Below are positions 47,934-56,811 of a stretch of 64,000 nt of DNA, in pieces. The stretch lies in assembly GCF_003987645.1 (NCBI RefSeq), contig NZ_NGKA01000015.1, positions 1 through 64,000 on the forward strand, read 5' to 3'. Below the pieces are notes generated by a model. It had not been told where the DNA came from. It saw only the letters and a program-made list of their open reading frames with translations, and did no database searches. The stretch's first letter is position 1; every line of letters starts with the position of its first letter. A program made the position numbers and the translations under genes. The DNA is from Vagococcus elongatus (GTDB lineage: Bacteria; Bacillota; Bacilli; Lactobacillales; Vagococcaceae).

Positions 47934-48642
47934 TTTTGTTCCCCTTTCCCATTTTATTAATTTCAGAAACGAATGTTAAAGTAATTTGTTGTGGTCGAGT
48001 GATTGCTCCTCCAATAACAACACAATGACAACCTAATTCAAGAACTTTCCTGGCTTTTAACGGGGTGTCAATTTTCCCTTCAGCAATAACTGGCAAATTG
48101 GTTGCTTTCAATACTTCTTTTAAAAATATAAAATCATCATCAGCAATATTTTCATGTTGAGTCTCATCTGTATAACCATATAAAGTAGTACCAATAATTT
48201 CAAAACCTATCTCCTCGGCCTTTTTTACGTCGGCAATTGAGCTTGTGTCTGCCATTAATAAAGTATTAGGATATTCCGCCTTGATAGTTGTAACTATATC
48301 CTTTAATTTTTCTTCGTTGGGTCTTTTGCGCAAGGTGGCATCCATTGCAACTATTTCTACACCTGTTGCACAAATTTCTCGAACCTCAGCCAAAGTTGGT
48401 GTAATAAAAACAGGTGAATCTGGATAAACTTTTTTTAAAATTCCGATAATAGGAACTGATACTGTTTCTTGAATCGCTTTAATATCCTTAACAGAATTAG
48501 CCCGTATACCAACAGCCCCAGATTGAACGGCTGCCAATGCCATACGTGACATAATAAAGGAACTGTGTAAAGGCTCCTCTTCCAATGCTTGACAAGAAAC
48601 AATTAAGTTGTCTTTTAAATGTTTTAAAGTTTTATTTTCCAT
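47920..48642 (-). CDS. nanE: N-acetylmannosamine-6-phosphate 2-epimerase
   Basis: Converts ManNAc-6-P to GlcNAc-6-P. The 240-aa TIM barrel shows VSCQALEEEPLHSS, AVQSGAVGIRANSV, VAMDATLRKRP, IGTTLYGYTDET and GCHCVVIGGAITRP, all NanE hallmarks. TTAGGAG precedes the ATG. First gene of the nan operon, divergent from nanR. Confidence 0.95.
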   Translation of the reverse strand: MENKTLKHLKDNLIVSCQALEEEPLHSSFIMSRMALAAVQSGAVGIRANSVKDIKAIQETVSVPIIGILKKVYPDSPVFITPTLAEVREICATGVEIVAMDATLRKRPNEEKLKDIVTTIKAEYPNTLLMADTSSIADVKKAEEIGFEIIGTTLYGYTDETQHENIADDDFIFLKEVLKATNLPVIAEGKIDTPLKARKVLELGCHCVVIGGAITRPQQITLTFVSEINKMGKGNKSDRK

Positions 48643-48673
48643 CTTTTGCTCCTAACCTTTTATAATCCACTAG

Positions 48674-48687
48674 TGGTAACGCTCGCA
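48674..48687 (-). promoter_or_regulatory. Possible cre (CcpA) site over the nan start point
   Basis: TGGTAACGCTCGCA matches 12 of 14 positions of the loose cre consensus TGWNANCGNTNWCA. It sits just downstream of the -10, over the predicted transcription start, where CcpA would block initiation when glucose is present. Confidence 0.45.
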
Positions 48688-48692
48688 TTTTT

Positions 48693-48721
48693 AGTATACA
48701 CCAAGAAATCTATTTTTGCAA
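48693..48721 (-). promoter_or_regulatory. Promoter of the nan operon
   Basis: On the minus strand, TTGCAA (48721-48716), a 17-bp spacer and TATACT (48698-48693) lie about 50 nt upstream of nanE. Confidence 0.7.
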
Positions 48722-48733
48722 TACATTTATTAT

Positions 48734-48746
48734 GAAAACCATTTTC
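48734..48746. promoter_or_regulatory. Putative NanR operator, copy 1
   Basis: GAAAACCATTTTC is an inverted repeat GAAAA-n3-TTTTC. A near-identical copy lies at 48787-48801, with shared flank (TCTnGTT). The centres are about 54 bp apart, close to five helical turns, between the divergent nanE and nanR genes. Confidence 0.55.
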
Positions 48747-48786
48747 TTGTTCGTGGTTTAAATTTAACTCTTAAAATAGCTAAGTT

Positions 48787-48801
48787 AGAAAACTATTTTC
48801 T
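48787..48801. promoter_or_regulatory. Putative NanR operator, copy 2
   Basis: AGAAAACTATTTTCT is an inverted repeat AGAAAA-n3-TTTTCT, the longer of two copies of this motif in the nanE-nanR intergenic region. Placement about 80 nt before nanR allows control of both directions. Confidence 0.55.
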
Positions 48802-48878
48802 AGTTGCTTAAATATTGATAATCATTTAGAATTTATTACATATCGTCTTTCAACCTTAATCAAGAAAGGAGAGTTATC

Positions 48879-49691
48879 ATGACCATCATTGAAGAAATTC
48901 AAGATAGCTTCCCGATTTTTTCCGAGAAAGAAAAACAAATTGCTACATACCTATTACAAAATAATAACGAAATCAAAAACATTAATATTTCTGATTTAGC
49001 TAAATTAACAAATACTTCTCCTGCAACCATTACTCGTTTCGCCAAAAAAATTGGTTGTAAAAGTTTTGTTGAATTAAAGATTCATTTAAATGCTTCAATG
49101 ATTGAAATTCCTAAAGATGACCACAATCAAAAAGCCGATCAAATTTATGATTTTTACTCAAAAGTAATTAAAAATACGCAACGCATGACTAAAATAGACC
49201 AAATAAAAAAAGTTGTCACTTTGATTGAAAAAGCTGATCGAGTCTTGGTTTTCGGTGCAGGAAGTTCAGGTTTAACTGCTACTGAATTAACTTATCGTTT
49301 ATTACGAATGGGATTAAATGCTTCAGCAATCACTGATCCTCACTTTATGATTATCAGCAGTTCTATTGCAACAAAAAAAGATTTAGTCATTGGTATTTCA
49401 ACAACAGGAGAAACTACAGAAGTTCTAAATGCCATGAAACTAGCTAAAAAAGCTCACGCTAAAATAGTTAGTTTAACTAGTTTTTCGAAAAGCTCTATTT
49501 CTCAATTAAGTAACGTCAGTTTAGTCTCTTATAGCAGCAAATTCATAGACAATAAACGCTTTATTAATTCTCAATTTGCGACACTTTATATCATTGATAT
49601 CATTACCACTCTATTACTTGAAAAAGACGAATATCGCCATAATATGGAGCATACTATTGATGTAATTACAAAATCATTAGAAGATGAATAA
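48879..49691 (+). CDS. nanR: RpiR-family regulator of the sialic-acid cluster
   Basis: A 270-aa protein with an N-terminal RpiR helix-turn-helix (LAKLTNTSPATITRFAKKIG, about residues 40-60) and a C-terminal SIS sugar-phosphate-binding domain (RVLVFGAGSSGLTATE, VIGISTTGETTEV). Sialic-acid clusters of Gram-positive bacteria often carry an RpiR regulator that responds to ManNAc-6-P or GlcN-6-P; the ligand here is inferred. It is transcribed away from nanE. AAGGAGA precedes the ATG. Confidence 0.88.
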   Translation: MTIIEEIQDSFPIFSEKEKQIATYLLQNNNEIKNINISDLAKLTNTSPATITRFAKKIGCKSFVELKIHLNASMIEIPKDDHNQKADQIYDFYSKVIKNTQRMTKIDQIKKVVTLIEKADRVLVFGAGSSGLTATELTYRLLRMGLNASAITDPHFMIISSSIATKKDLVIGISTTGETTEVLNAMKLAKKAHAKIVSLTSFSKSSISQLSNVSLVSYSSKFIDNKRFINSQFATLYIIDIITTLLLEKDEYRHNMEHTIDVITKSLEDE

Positions 49692-49737
49692 TTTAAAAAT
49701 AAAGATAAGCTTCATCTTCATAGAGGGAGTATGTCAA

Positions 49738-49863
49738 ATGTTTGGAAATCTTGAAAACGTCATTTTATTTATTTGCATTCATATTTTTGTATTCTTCTCC
49801 TGTAAAACACAAACCAAGGGGAAATACTTCATTACGGGCATGAGTGCGTTTTATTTAGAATAA
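49738..49863 (+). CDS. Small hydrophobic ORF, possibly a gene remnant
   Basis: 41 codons begin with MFGNLENVILFICIHIFVFF, with GAGGGAG 8 nt before the ATG and 46 nt after nanR. One membrane helix is followed by a Lys/Thr-rich tail. Small YesL/DUF624-like membrane proteins occur in some nan clusters, and this may be the broken N-terminus of one. The match is too weak for a name. Confidence 0.35.
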   Translation: MFGNLENVILFICIHIFVFFSCKTQTKGKYFITGMSAFYLE

Positions 49864-49869
49864 GTCAAA

Positions 49870-50450
49870 AGTTCGTTTCTTCACACTGAAATTGTGACGG
49901 ATTGGTTTTATATTATCCAGCAAATCATCCGAACGCCTAATTACTTGAGAATTCGAACCACGACTCGTTATCATAAAATAGATTCTGTATAATAAAAACG
50001 GCTCAAACATTATTCGAAGCTAATTTTAAAGGATTATTATCAACTGTATAGTTCAACATATCGCTATAATTGCTACTTCCGATACCCAATGTCCCAAAAA
50101 GCAATCGTTGACAATCTGAGTAGCTATGATGAACTTTAGAGATTGCATACACTACCTGCCAATTACGTTTATAACACTATGAACGTAAAAATAGCCAATC
50201 ATTTTTAAATTTCATTCAGTCCTTAGACAGACGACGCCAAAATGGTCTCAGGATAAATTCGTCTTCTTGAACAAATACAAACAAGGTATCAACAATACCT
50301 TTGAAACGGACTATATTTGAAACGGACTATAATAGTACCTCGGAAGGCTTAAACAACAAAATTAAAGTAATGAAGCGCGTCGTCTATGACTACAGATGTT
50401 TTCTCAACTTGTGCGTTATAATTTATCTTATTCAGGGACTAATTTTGTAA
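49870..50450 (+). pseudogene. Degraded ISL3-family transposase
   Basis: The last third reads NSTSEGLNNKIKVMKRVVYD, then YRCF, and ends LIQGLIL before TAA, the ISL3 transposase C-terminus (N-G-x-x-E-G-x-N-N-K-I-K-x-x-K-R). An earlier part reads TEIVTDWFYIIQQI, the region around the second catalytic aspartate. Many stops and frame breaks lie between, including one caused by a 16-bp duplication. No intact ends or target repeats were seen. Confidence 0.75.
50300..50331 (+). repeat. 16-bp tandem duplication in the transposase relic
   Basis: The 16-mer TTTGAAACGGACTATA occurs twice in direct succession (50300-50315 and 50316-50331). As 16 is not a multiple of three, the duplication shifts the frame of the transposase. 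Confidence 0.9.
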
Positions 50451-50559
50451 GATCAGTCAAAGATAAAAAAGAGCTCTATAATTTATTGAACTGATGAATC
50501 AATTTAATCTACACGAACGCTATTTGACGGAGAACCTAGATTAATAAAAACCAATAACT

Positions 50560-50598
50560 AAAAGCAGGCGAATCGTGTAACAGATTCGCCTGCTTTTT
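50560..50598 (-). terminator. Terminator of the purine operon
   Basis: A stem of about 15 bp (50560-50574 with 50583-50597), GC-rich in its centre, with A and T runs on the two sides. It lies 28 nt after the purD stop. Confidence 0.88.
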
Positions 50599-50625
50599 AT
50601 TGATTTTGCTGATTTATATTTACTG

Positions 50626-51888
50626 TTACAATGAACCCTTAATCGCCTTATCCCCAATATCAATACGATAAAATGTCCCGTCCGTATCGACAATTGACAA
50701 AGCATCATAGACTTTTTTCTGTGCTTCCTTCAAATCATTACCTGTTGCCGCAACTAGATAGACTCTTCCGCCATCAGTCACCAGATTTCCGGAATCTTCT
50801 GCTACTCCTGCATAGGAAACCGTCACAGTATCAGTGAATTCAGGAATAGGAGCCCCTTTTAAATATTCTCCCGGATAACCTTCTGCTGCAACTACTACAC
50901 CTAAACAAGACAACTCATGATCCCAAGTCACCACAGGATTTTTCCCATTCAATAAATCATCGAAAATCTGAGCCAAATCACTTGTCAGTCTCGGTAAAAT
51001 CACCTGTGTTTCCGGATCACCAAATCTTGCGTTAAATTCAATCGTCTTCGGCCCTTCATCTGTTGCAATGAGACCGGCATATAAGATGCCGTTAAACAAA
51101 GTACCATTCTCAACCATTCCCTTAGCAGCAGGCTGAAGTATTTCATCAATTGCTGTTTGCACCATCCACTCAGGAATTTGCGGAACTGGAGAATAAGCTC
51201 CCATACCGCCAGTATTTGGTCCTTTATCCCCGTCAAAAGCTGCCTTATGGTCTTGGGCGACAACCATGGGGTAAACTTCTTCTCCCCGAACAAAAGCCAG
51301 CAGTGAAAATTCTTGGCCTTCAAGAAACTCTTCAATAACCACACGAGTTCCACTCTCGCCAAATCTTTGGTCGACCATCATCTCTTTCAAAGCTTCCAAA
51401 GCTTCAAATTCTGTTTCTGCAACCACGACACCTTTTCCGGCAGCTAATCCATCTGCTTTGATGACAATAGGCGCCCCCATTTTTTCAATATACTCTTTGG
51501 CTTCCTCGTAAACTGTAAAAACTTGATAATCTGCAGTTGGAATATTATTTTGTTGCATAATTTTTTTAGCAAATTCTTTTGAACCTTCGATCATCGCAGC
51601 ATTTCTTCTGGGACCATAGATTTTCAGTCCAGCCTTCTCGAAATCATCTACAATGCCGTTTAATAAAGGAACCTCTGGGCCAACAAAAGTCCAATCAATT
51701 TGATGCTTTTTAGCAAATTCTATTAATGCTTCATGGTCATCTTCTGCTATGTCAACTGGTTCGATACCATCTTTTATCATCCCAATGTTGCCTTTTGCAC
51801 AATAAACATTGGTTACCTTTGGACTAGATAGCAGCTTTGTTGCGATTGCATGTTCCCGACCTCCGCTGCCTATCACCAATAATTTCAT
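50626..51888 (-). CDS. purD: Phosphoribosylamine--glycine ligase
   Basis: Second step of IMP synthesis. ATP-grasp enzyme with VIGSGGREHAIATKL at the N-terminus, IVIKADGLAAGKGVVVAE near residue 140 and IEFNARFGDPETQVILPRL carrying the metal ligands. It is 420 aa. AAGGGAG precedes the ATG. Last gene of the operon, 65 nt after purH. Confidence 0.96.
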   Translation of the reverse strand: MKLLVIGSGGREHAIATKLLSSPKVTNVYCAKGNIGMIKDGIEPVDIAEDDHEALIEFAKKHQIDWTFVGPEVPLLNGIVDDFEKAGLKIYGPRRNAAMIEGSKEFAKKIMQQNNIPTADYQVFTVYEEAKEYIEKMGAPIVIKADGLAAGKGVVVAETEFEALEALKEMMVDQRFGESGTRVVIEEFLEGQEFSLLAFVRGEEVYPMVVAQDHKAAFDGDKGPNTGGMGAYSPVPQIPEWMVQTAIDEILQPAAKGMVENGTLFNGILYAGLIATDEGPKTIEFNARFGDPETQVILPRLTSDLAQIFDDLLNGKNPVVTWDHELSCLGVVVAAEGYPGEYLKGAPIPEFTDTVTVSYAGVAEDSGNLVTDGGRVYLVAATGNDLKEAQKKVYDALSIVDTDGTFYRIDIGDKAIKGSL

Positions 51889-51953
51889 TTAAGTACGCTC
51901 CCTTTGATAATATTAAAAACAGAAAGCTTTGCTTTAAGTTAAAGTGACTTTCA

Positions 51954-53492
51954 TTAATGTCTAAAATGACGAACGTCAGTAAAGACCATAGCCACGCCAT
52001 ATTTATTTGCCATATCGATGGAGTCTTGGTCCTTAATGCTTCCTCCAGGCTGGACGATCGCTTTAATTCCATGTTGTGCAGCATATTCCACACTGTCATT
52101 CATTGGGAAATACGCATCGCTTGCCAAAACTGCATTAGTACTCTTCTCTCCTGCTTGTTCAATAGCAATTTTAACGGAGCCTACACGATTCATTTGTCCG
52201 GCGCCAATACCCAGAGTCTGCTTGTCATTTGCCACAACGATAGCATTGGATTTGACGTGTTTAACAGCTTTCCACGCAAAAGATAATGCCGATAGTTCTT
52301 CTTCTGTAGGTTGTCTGTCTGTGACTACTTTCCACTCCTGCTCATTTTCTTCGATGATGTCTTGATCTTGGACTAATAGACCGCCAAGGACAGAAACAAC
52401 TTCTCTTTTTGGCGTTTCAGATTTTTTAGAAAAATCAAGAGTCAATAAACGAATGTTTTTCTTTCTTGATAAAATTTCTAAAGCTTTTTCTGAAAAACTT
52501 GGCGCAATGATAATTTCTAGGAAAATCTGACTCATATCTTCTGCCGTTTCCTCATCTACTTCACGATTCAGCACAATGATGCCGCCAAAAATAGAGACTG
52601 GATCTGCCTCATATGCCGAGCGATAGGCGTCATAAATTGTTTGTCCAGTACCAATACCGCATGGGTTCATATGTTTTAAAACAACCACCGTTGGTTTTTC
52701 AAATTCCCGTGCAATTTTAATTGCCGCGTCCCCGTCTTTGATATTATTATAGGATAATTCTTTTCCGTGTAGCTGTTCTGCTTGCGCAATAGAATACTTT
52801 CCAGGTAATAATTCTTTGTAAAATTCTGCTTTTTGATGACTGTTTTCCCCATAACGCAGTGTTTGTTTCAACTCAAAGCTTAATGTCAATTTCTCCGGTA
52901 ATGATTCTCCGGCTGCGCTAGTCAAATACTCTGCAATCAATGCATCATAACTGGCAGTATGGCGAAAAACTTTCGCTGCTAATTTCTTTCGTGTCGCTAA
53001 TGTCGTGTCGTTAGTTTCACGCAATTCTGCTAGGACGAGCGAGTAATCTTCTGGGTCAACCACGACGGTCACAGATGCAAAGTTTTTTGCAGCCGAACGC
53101 AACATACTAGGACCGCCGATATCAATATTTTCGATGGCCTGATTTTCTGTCACATTCTTTTGGGAAATAGTGTCTTTAAAAGGATATAAGTTAACACAAA
53201 CAAAGTCTATCGGTGAAATGTCATGTGCTTTCATTGCGTCCATATGAGTGTCTAAATCTCGTCTGCCAAGAAGTCCACCATGAATTTTAGGATGCAGAGT
53301 TTTCACACGGCCATCCATCATCTCTGGAAATCCAGTCACTTCATCCACGCTGATTGTAGACACACCAGCTTCATCTAATGTCTGCTTTGTTCCTCCGGTA
53401 GAAATGATTTCTATGCCGCAAGCCTGCAATTCTTTCGCAAATTCTACGATCCCTTTTTTATCTGAAACACTGATCAATGCTCGTCTTGTCAT
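51954..53492 (-). CDS. purH: Bifunctional AICAR formyltransferase/IMP cyclohydrolase
   Basis: Last two steps to IMP. The N-terminal cyclohydrolase ([34 protein letters not shown]) spans about residues 1-190. The C-terminal formyltransferase has [14 protein letters not shown] and [12 protein letters not shown]. It is 512 aa. It overlaps purN by 4 nt (ATGA). Confidence 0.96.
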   Translation of the reverse strand: MTRRALISVSDKKGIVEFAKELQACGIEIISTGGTKQTLDEAGVSTISVDEVTGFPEMMDGRVKTLHPKIHGGLLGRRDLDTHMDAMKAHDISPIDFVCVNLYPFKDTISQKNVTENQAIENIDIGGPSMLRSAAKNFASVTVVVDPEDYSLVLAELRETNDTTLATRKKLAAKVFRHTASYDALIAEYLTSAAGESLPEKLTLSFELKQTLRYGENSHQKAEFYKELLPGKYSIAQAEQLHGKELSYNNIKDGDAAIKIAREFEKPTVVVLKHMNPCGIGTGQTIYDAYRSAYEADPVSIFGGIIVLNREVDEETAEDMSQIFLEIIIAPSFSEKALEILSRKKNIRLLTLDFSKKSETPKREVVSVLGGLLVQDQDIIEENEQEWKVVTDRQPTEEELSALSFAWKAVKHVKSNAIVVANDKQTLGIGAGQMNRVGSVKIAIEQAGEKSTNAVLASDAYFPMNDSVEYAAQHGIKAIVQPGGSIKDQDSIDMANKYGVAMVFTDVRHFRH

Positions 53493-54094
53493 GATAGATT
53501 ACGATTCTCCTTTATTTTAAAGTCTAAGTTCCCTTTGCCAATAATTTGTTGAAGCACTTTCGGATAAAGTTCATGTTCTTTTTTATGAATCCGTTCTTCC
53601 AAGCTTTCCAATGTGTCATCCGAATGGACTGAAACTTTCCCTTGCGCAATAATCGGACCGGTATCAACACCGGCATCCACAAAATGAATCGTCACACCTG
53701 TTTGAGAGACACCAGCTTCAAAAGCATCTTTTATCCCGTGTAAGCCCGGGAATGCCGGCAACAAAGATGGATGAATATTGATGATCCTATTTGGATAAGC
53801 CTTCAGCAATTTTTTGCCAATGATACGCATATATCCCGCAAGAACAATCCAATCCACTTGATTTTCCTGCAACACGTCCAAAACTGCCTGCTCATAAGCC
53901 TGTCTTGAGTCGAACTCTTTCGGACTAAAGGCTGCTGTCGGAATCTGATACTTCTTGGCTCGATTTAAAACATAGGATTCCCTTTGATCGGAAAAAAGCA
54001 AAACAACTTCCATCTCCAGTTCTTTTGCCGCAACAGCCTGCATAATGGCTTCAAAATTACTGCCATTACCAGATGCGAATATTGCAACTTTCAT
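53489..54094 (-). CDS. purN: Phosphoribosylglycinamide formyltransferase
   Basis: Transfers a formyl group from 10-formyl-THF to [19 protein letters not shown] is the N-terminal loop, the catalytic His/Asn segment is [12 protein letters not shown], and [15 protein letters not shown] carries the catalytic aspartate. Start taken at 54094 ([11 protein letters not shown]) with an AGGAGAC site upstream; a 22-codon extension is not supported. About 201 aa. Confidence 0.95.
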   Translation of the reverse strand: MKVAIFASGNGSNFEAIMQAVAAKELEMEVVLLFSDQRESYVLNRAKKYQIPTAAFSPKEFDSRQAYEQAVLDVLQENQVDWIVLAGYMRIIGKKLLKAYPNRIINIHPSLLPAFPGLHGIKDAFEAGVSQTGVTIHFVDAGVDTGPIIAQGKVSVHSDDTLESLEERIHKKEHELYPKVLQQIIGKGNLDFKIKENRNLS

Positions 54095-54196
54095 GTTGTT
54101 GGTCTCCTTAATTAATATATAACTCCAGTTTAGAGATACAATGCAGCAATAAAATAACAACTTAACCTTTTAAACCTTTATGGTCAAACATTTCTT

Positions 54197-55240
54197 TTAG
54201 CTATTTTTGAAAGTGATTGCTTCTTCCTCTTTCGAAACTACTTTACCAATCAGATAATTTGGCTCATTTGATTCCGCTAAAATCTTCTGAACATTGGCAA
54301 CATTTTCTTCAGAAACAGCTAATACCATGCCGATACCCATATTAAAAATTTCATACATTTCCAACGCGGGAATGTCCCCATACTTCTGTAAAACATTGAA
54401 AATCGGCAATTCAGGCCATGTACCTAAGGTGACTTCAGCCGCTAGTGACTCATCTGGCAGCATTCGCGGGATATTTTCTACAAAGCCTCCCCCAGTAATA
54501 TGAGCCACACCATTCACTAAGCCTTTTTTTGCAAGTGGTAAAAGAGCATTCACATAAATTCTCGTTGGCGTCAGCAATTCTTCCGCAAGAGTTTTTCCAT
54601 CAAGTTCAGCCAAAGTATCTTCAAGAGAAAACGAATGATCTTTGAAGAAAATTTTCCGTACTAAAGAATAGCCATTTGAGTGAATACCTGTTGAAGGCAA
54701 ACCAATCAAGACATCTCCTTCAGCTATTTTTTCTCCTGTGATCAACTGGTCTTTTTCTGCAATACCAACAGCAAAGCCTGCTAAGTCATAGTCTTCCTCA
54801 CCGTACATTCCTGGCATCTCAGCGGTCTCTCCCCCAATCAACGCTGCGCCAGACTGGACACATCCTTCTGCTACCCCTGCGACTACCTGCTCGATTTGAG
54901 CAGGATCATTCTTACCAGTGGCAAGATAGTCCAGAAAATAAAGAGGTTCCGCTCCTTGCGCAACAATATCATTGACACACATAGCTACACAATCAATCCC
55001 AATCGTGTCATGCTTGTCTGCTTGAATCGCAAGGAGAAGTTTCGTGCCGACACCGTCTGTTCCGGAGACAAGCACAGGGTGTTTATAATTCAACTCACCA
55101 AGGTCAAAACAACCTCCGAACCCTCCGATTTCTCCCATGACTCCCAAGCGTTCTGTTCGCTTAATATGCTTTTTGATTCTTTTCACTACTTCATAGCCAG
55201 CTTCTACATCCACACCAGCTTTTGAATAGGCATTTCCCAA
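54197..55240 (-). CDS. purM: Phosphoribosylformylglycinamidine cyclo-ligase
   Basis: Makes AIR from [36 protein letters not shown] and the C-terminal [16 protein letters not shown] are family motifs. It is 347 aa. It starts at TTG with AGGGAGA about 8 nt upstream. The flanking gaps, about 100 and 125 nt, are the widest inside the second half of the operon. Confidence 0.96.
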   Translation of the reverse strand: MGNAYSKAGVDVEAGYEVVKRIKKHIKRTERLGVMGEIGGFGGCFDLGELNYKHPVLVSGTDGVGTKLLLAIQADKHDTIGIDCVAMCVNDIVAQGAEPLYFLDYLATGKNDPAQIEQVVAGVAEGCVQSGAALIGGETAEMPGMYGEEDYDLAGFAVGIAEKDQLITGEKIAEGDVLIGLPSTGIHSNGYSLVRKIFFKDHSFSLEDTLAELDGKTLAEELLTPTRIYVNALLPLAKKGLVNGVAHITGGGFVENIPRMLPDESLAAEVTLGTWPELPIFNVLQKYGDIPALEMYEIFNMGIGMVLAVSEENVANVQKILAESNEPNYLIGKVVSKEEEAITFKNS

Positions 55241-55365
55241 TTGGACTCTCTCCCTTTCTTCACTATCTCATACACCTTATTTCCGAACGTATAGCAATTC
55301 TAAACTTTTTTTGGTTGATGATTTGTCCCTAGTTAATAAGGATAAGTAATCCTAATCATTCGTGA

Positions 55366-56811
55366 CTATTCATCTAAAAAGAAGGTCGTCTCCTCCAGTG
55401 ATTTAAGGTAACTTTCTTCATAATCGTATAGCTTTGTTGGATAATCACCGTTGAAATGAGCCATACACAAACCTGAATAAGGGGCATCAAAATCTAAGCC
55501 AATGCCGTCAATCAGCCCTTGCTCACTTAAATAATACAAGGAGTCTGCTCCAATCCATTCGCGTATTTCTTCCACTGTATGGTTAGCCGCAATCAATTCG
55601 TTGCGTGTTTGGATATCAATACCATAAAAACTAGGATATTTTAAAGGCGGAGAAGCGATTCTTACATGGACTTCTTTCGCCCCAGCTTCTTTTAACAACT
55701 GAACAATCCTTTTACTGGTAGTTCCGCGAACGATTGAATCGTCCACCATGATCACTTTTTTACCTTCCACAACTCCCCGAACAGCTGATAATTTCATTCT
55801 TACACCCTGTTCTCTTAATTCCTGAGTTGGTTGAATAAATGTTCTTGCCACATATTGATTTTTCACTAAGCCCATCTCATAAGGAATGCCAGAAGTTTCT
55901 GCATAGCCGCTGGCGGCCGATAGAGAAGAATTAGGAACACCGATGACCATATCTGCCTCAACAGGCGCTTCTTTGGCCAAGTTACTCCCAGTTTTCTTTC
56001 GTGCCGAGTGAACATTGATGCCAGCGATATTGGAATCGGGACGGGCAAAATAGACATACTCCATAGAACAAATAGCATATTGGACATCATCCGTATATCG
56101 TTCAATGCGATAGCCGTTATCATCAATAATCACGATTTCTCCCGGCTTTACATCGCAAATAAACTTGGCCCCGCTCACTTCAAGGGCACAAGTTTCAGAA
56201 GCTACCACATAGGCTCCGTTCGTCATTTGTCCAATAGTTAGAGGACGGAAACCGTTTGGGTCTAAAGCAGCCACCATCTGAGTTTCATTCATCAACAAAT
56301 AAGCAAAGGCACCTTTGACTACATTCAAAGCCTCTTTCAACTTCTCGATGAACGTTTCCTTGGTGCTCTTGCGTATGAGATGCATTAAGATTTCCGTATC
56401 CGATGTGGAATGAAAAATAGTCCCATCTTCTTCTAACATCCTGCGTAATGATTTGGCGTTAGTCAAGTTGCCGTTATGTGCAAGTGCCACTTGCCCATCG
56501 TGAAACTCAAACAAAAAAGGCTGGATATTATTCAATGTATTTTTACTTGAAGTTGAATACCTTACATGACCTATGGCGCTTGAACCAGCCAGCATCTCCA
56601 TGTATGTTTCATCTTGGAAAACTTCTGCTAAAAGCCCATGGCCCCGATGACGTCGAAGAGTCCCGTCTTCGTTGGCAACGATTCCGGCTCCTTCCTGTCC
56701 GCGATGCTGTAAACTATGCAACCCAAAGTAAGTGACACGGGCGGCATCTGGGTGTCCCCAGATACCGAAAATCCCGCACTCTTCATTTAAACTTTTTACT
56801 TCATAAGACAT
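55366..56811 (-). CDS. purF: Amidophosphoribosyltransferase
   Basis: First committed step of purine synthesis. The N-terminal nucleophile cysteine is Cys-12 in [13 protein letters not shown] after a short propeptide, as in Bacillus PurF. The PRPP loop is [18 protein letters not shown] near residue 350. About 481 aa. Start at ATG 56811 with GGGGGGAA upstream, inside the purL end. An Fe-S cluster is expected for this class (C-terminal cysteines are present at only some positions, not checked in detail). Confidence 0.95.
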   Translation of the reverse strand: MSYEVKSLNEECGIFGIWGHPDAARVTYFGLHSLQHRGQEGAGIVANEDGTLRRHRGHGLLAEVFQDETYMEMLAGSSAIGHVRYSTSSKNTLNNIQPFLFEFHDGQVALAHNGNLTNAKSLRRMLEEDGTIFHSTSDTEILMHLIRKSTKETFIEKLKEALNVVKGAFAYLLMNETQMVAALDPNGFRPLTIGQMTNGAYVVASETCALEVSGAKFICDVKPGEIVIIDDNGYRIERYTDDVQYAICSMEYVYFARPDSNIAGINVHSARKKTGSNLAKEAPVEADMVIGVPNSSLSAASGYAETSGIPYEMGLVKNQYVARTFIQPTQELREQGVRMKLSAVRGVVEGKKVIMVDDSIVRGTTSKRIVQLLKEAGAKEVHVRIASPPLKYPSFYGIDIQTRNELIAANHTVEEIREWIGADSLYYLSEQGLIDGIGLDFDAPYSGLCMAHFNGDYPTKLYDYEESYLKSLEETTFFLDE

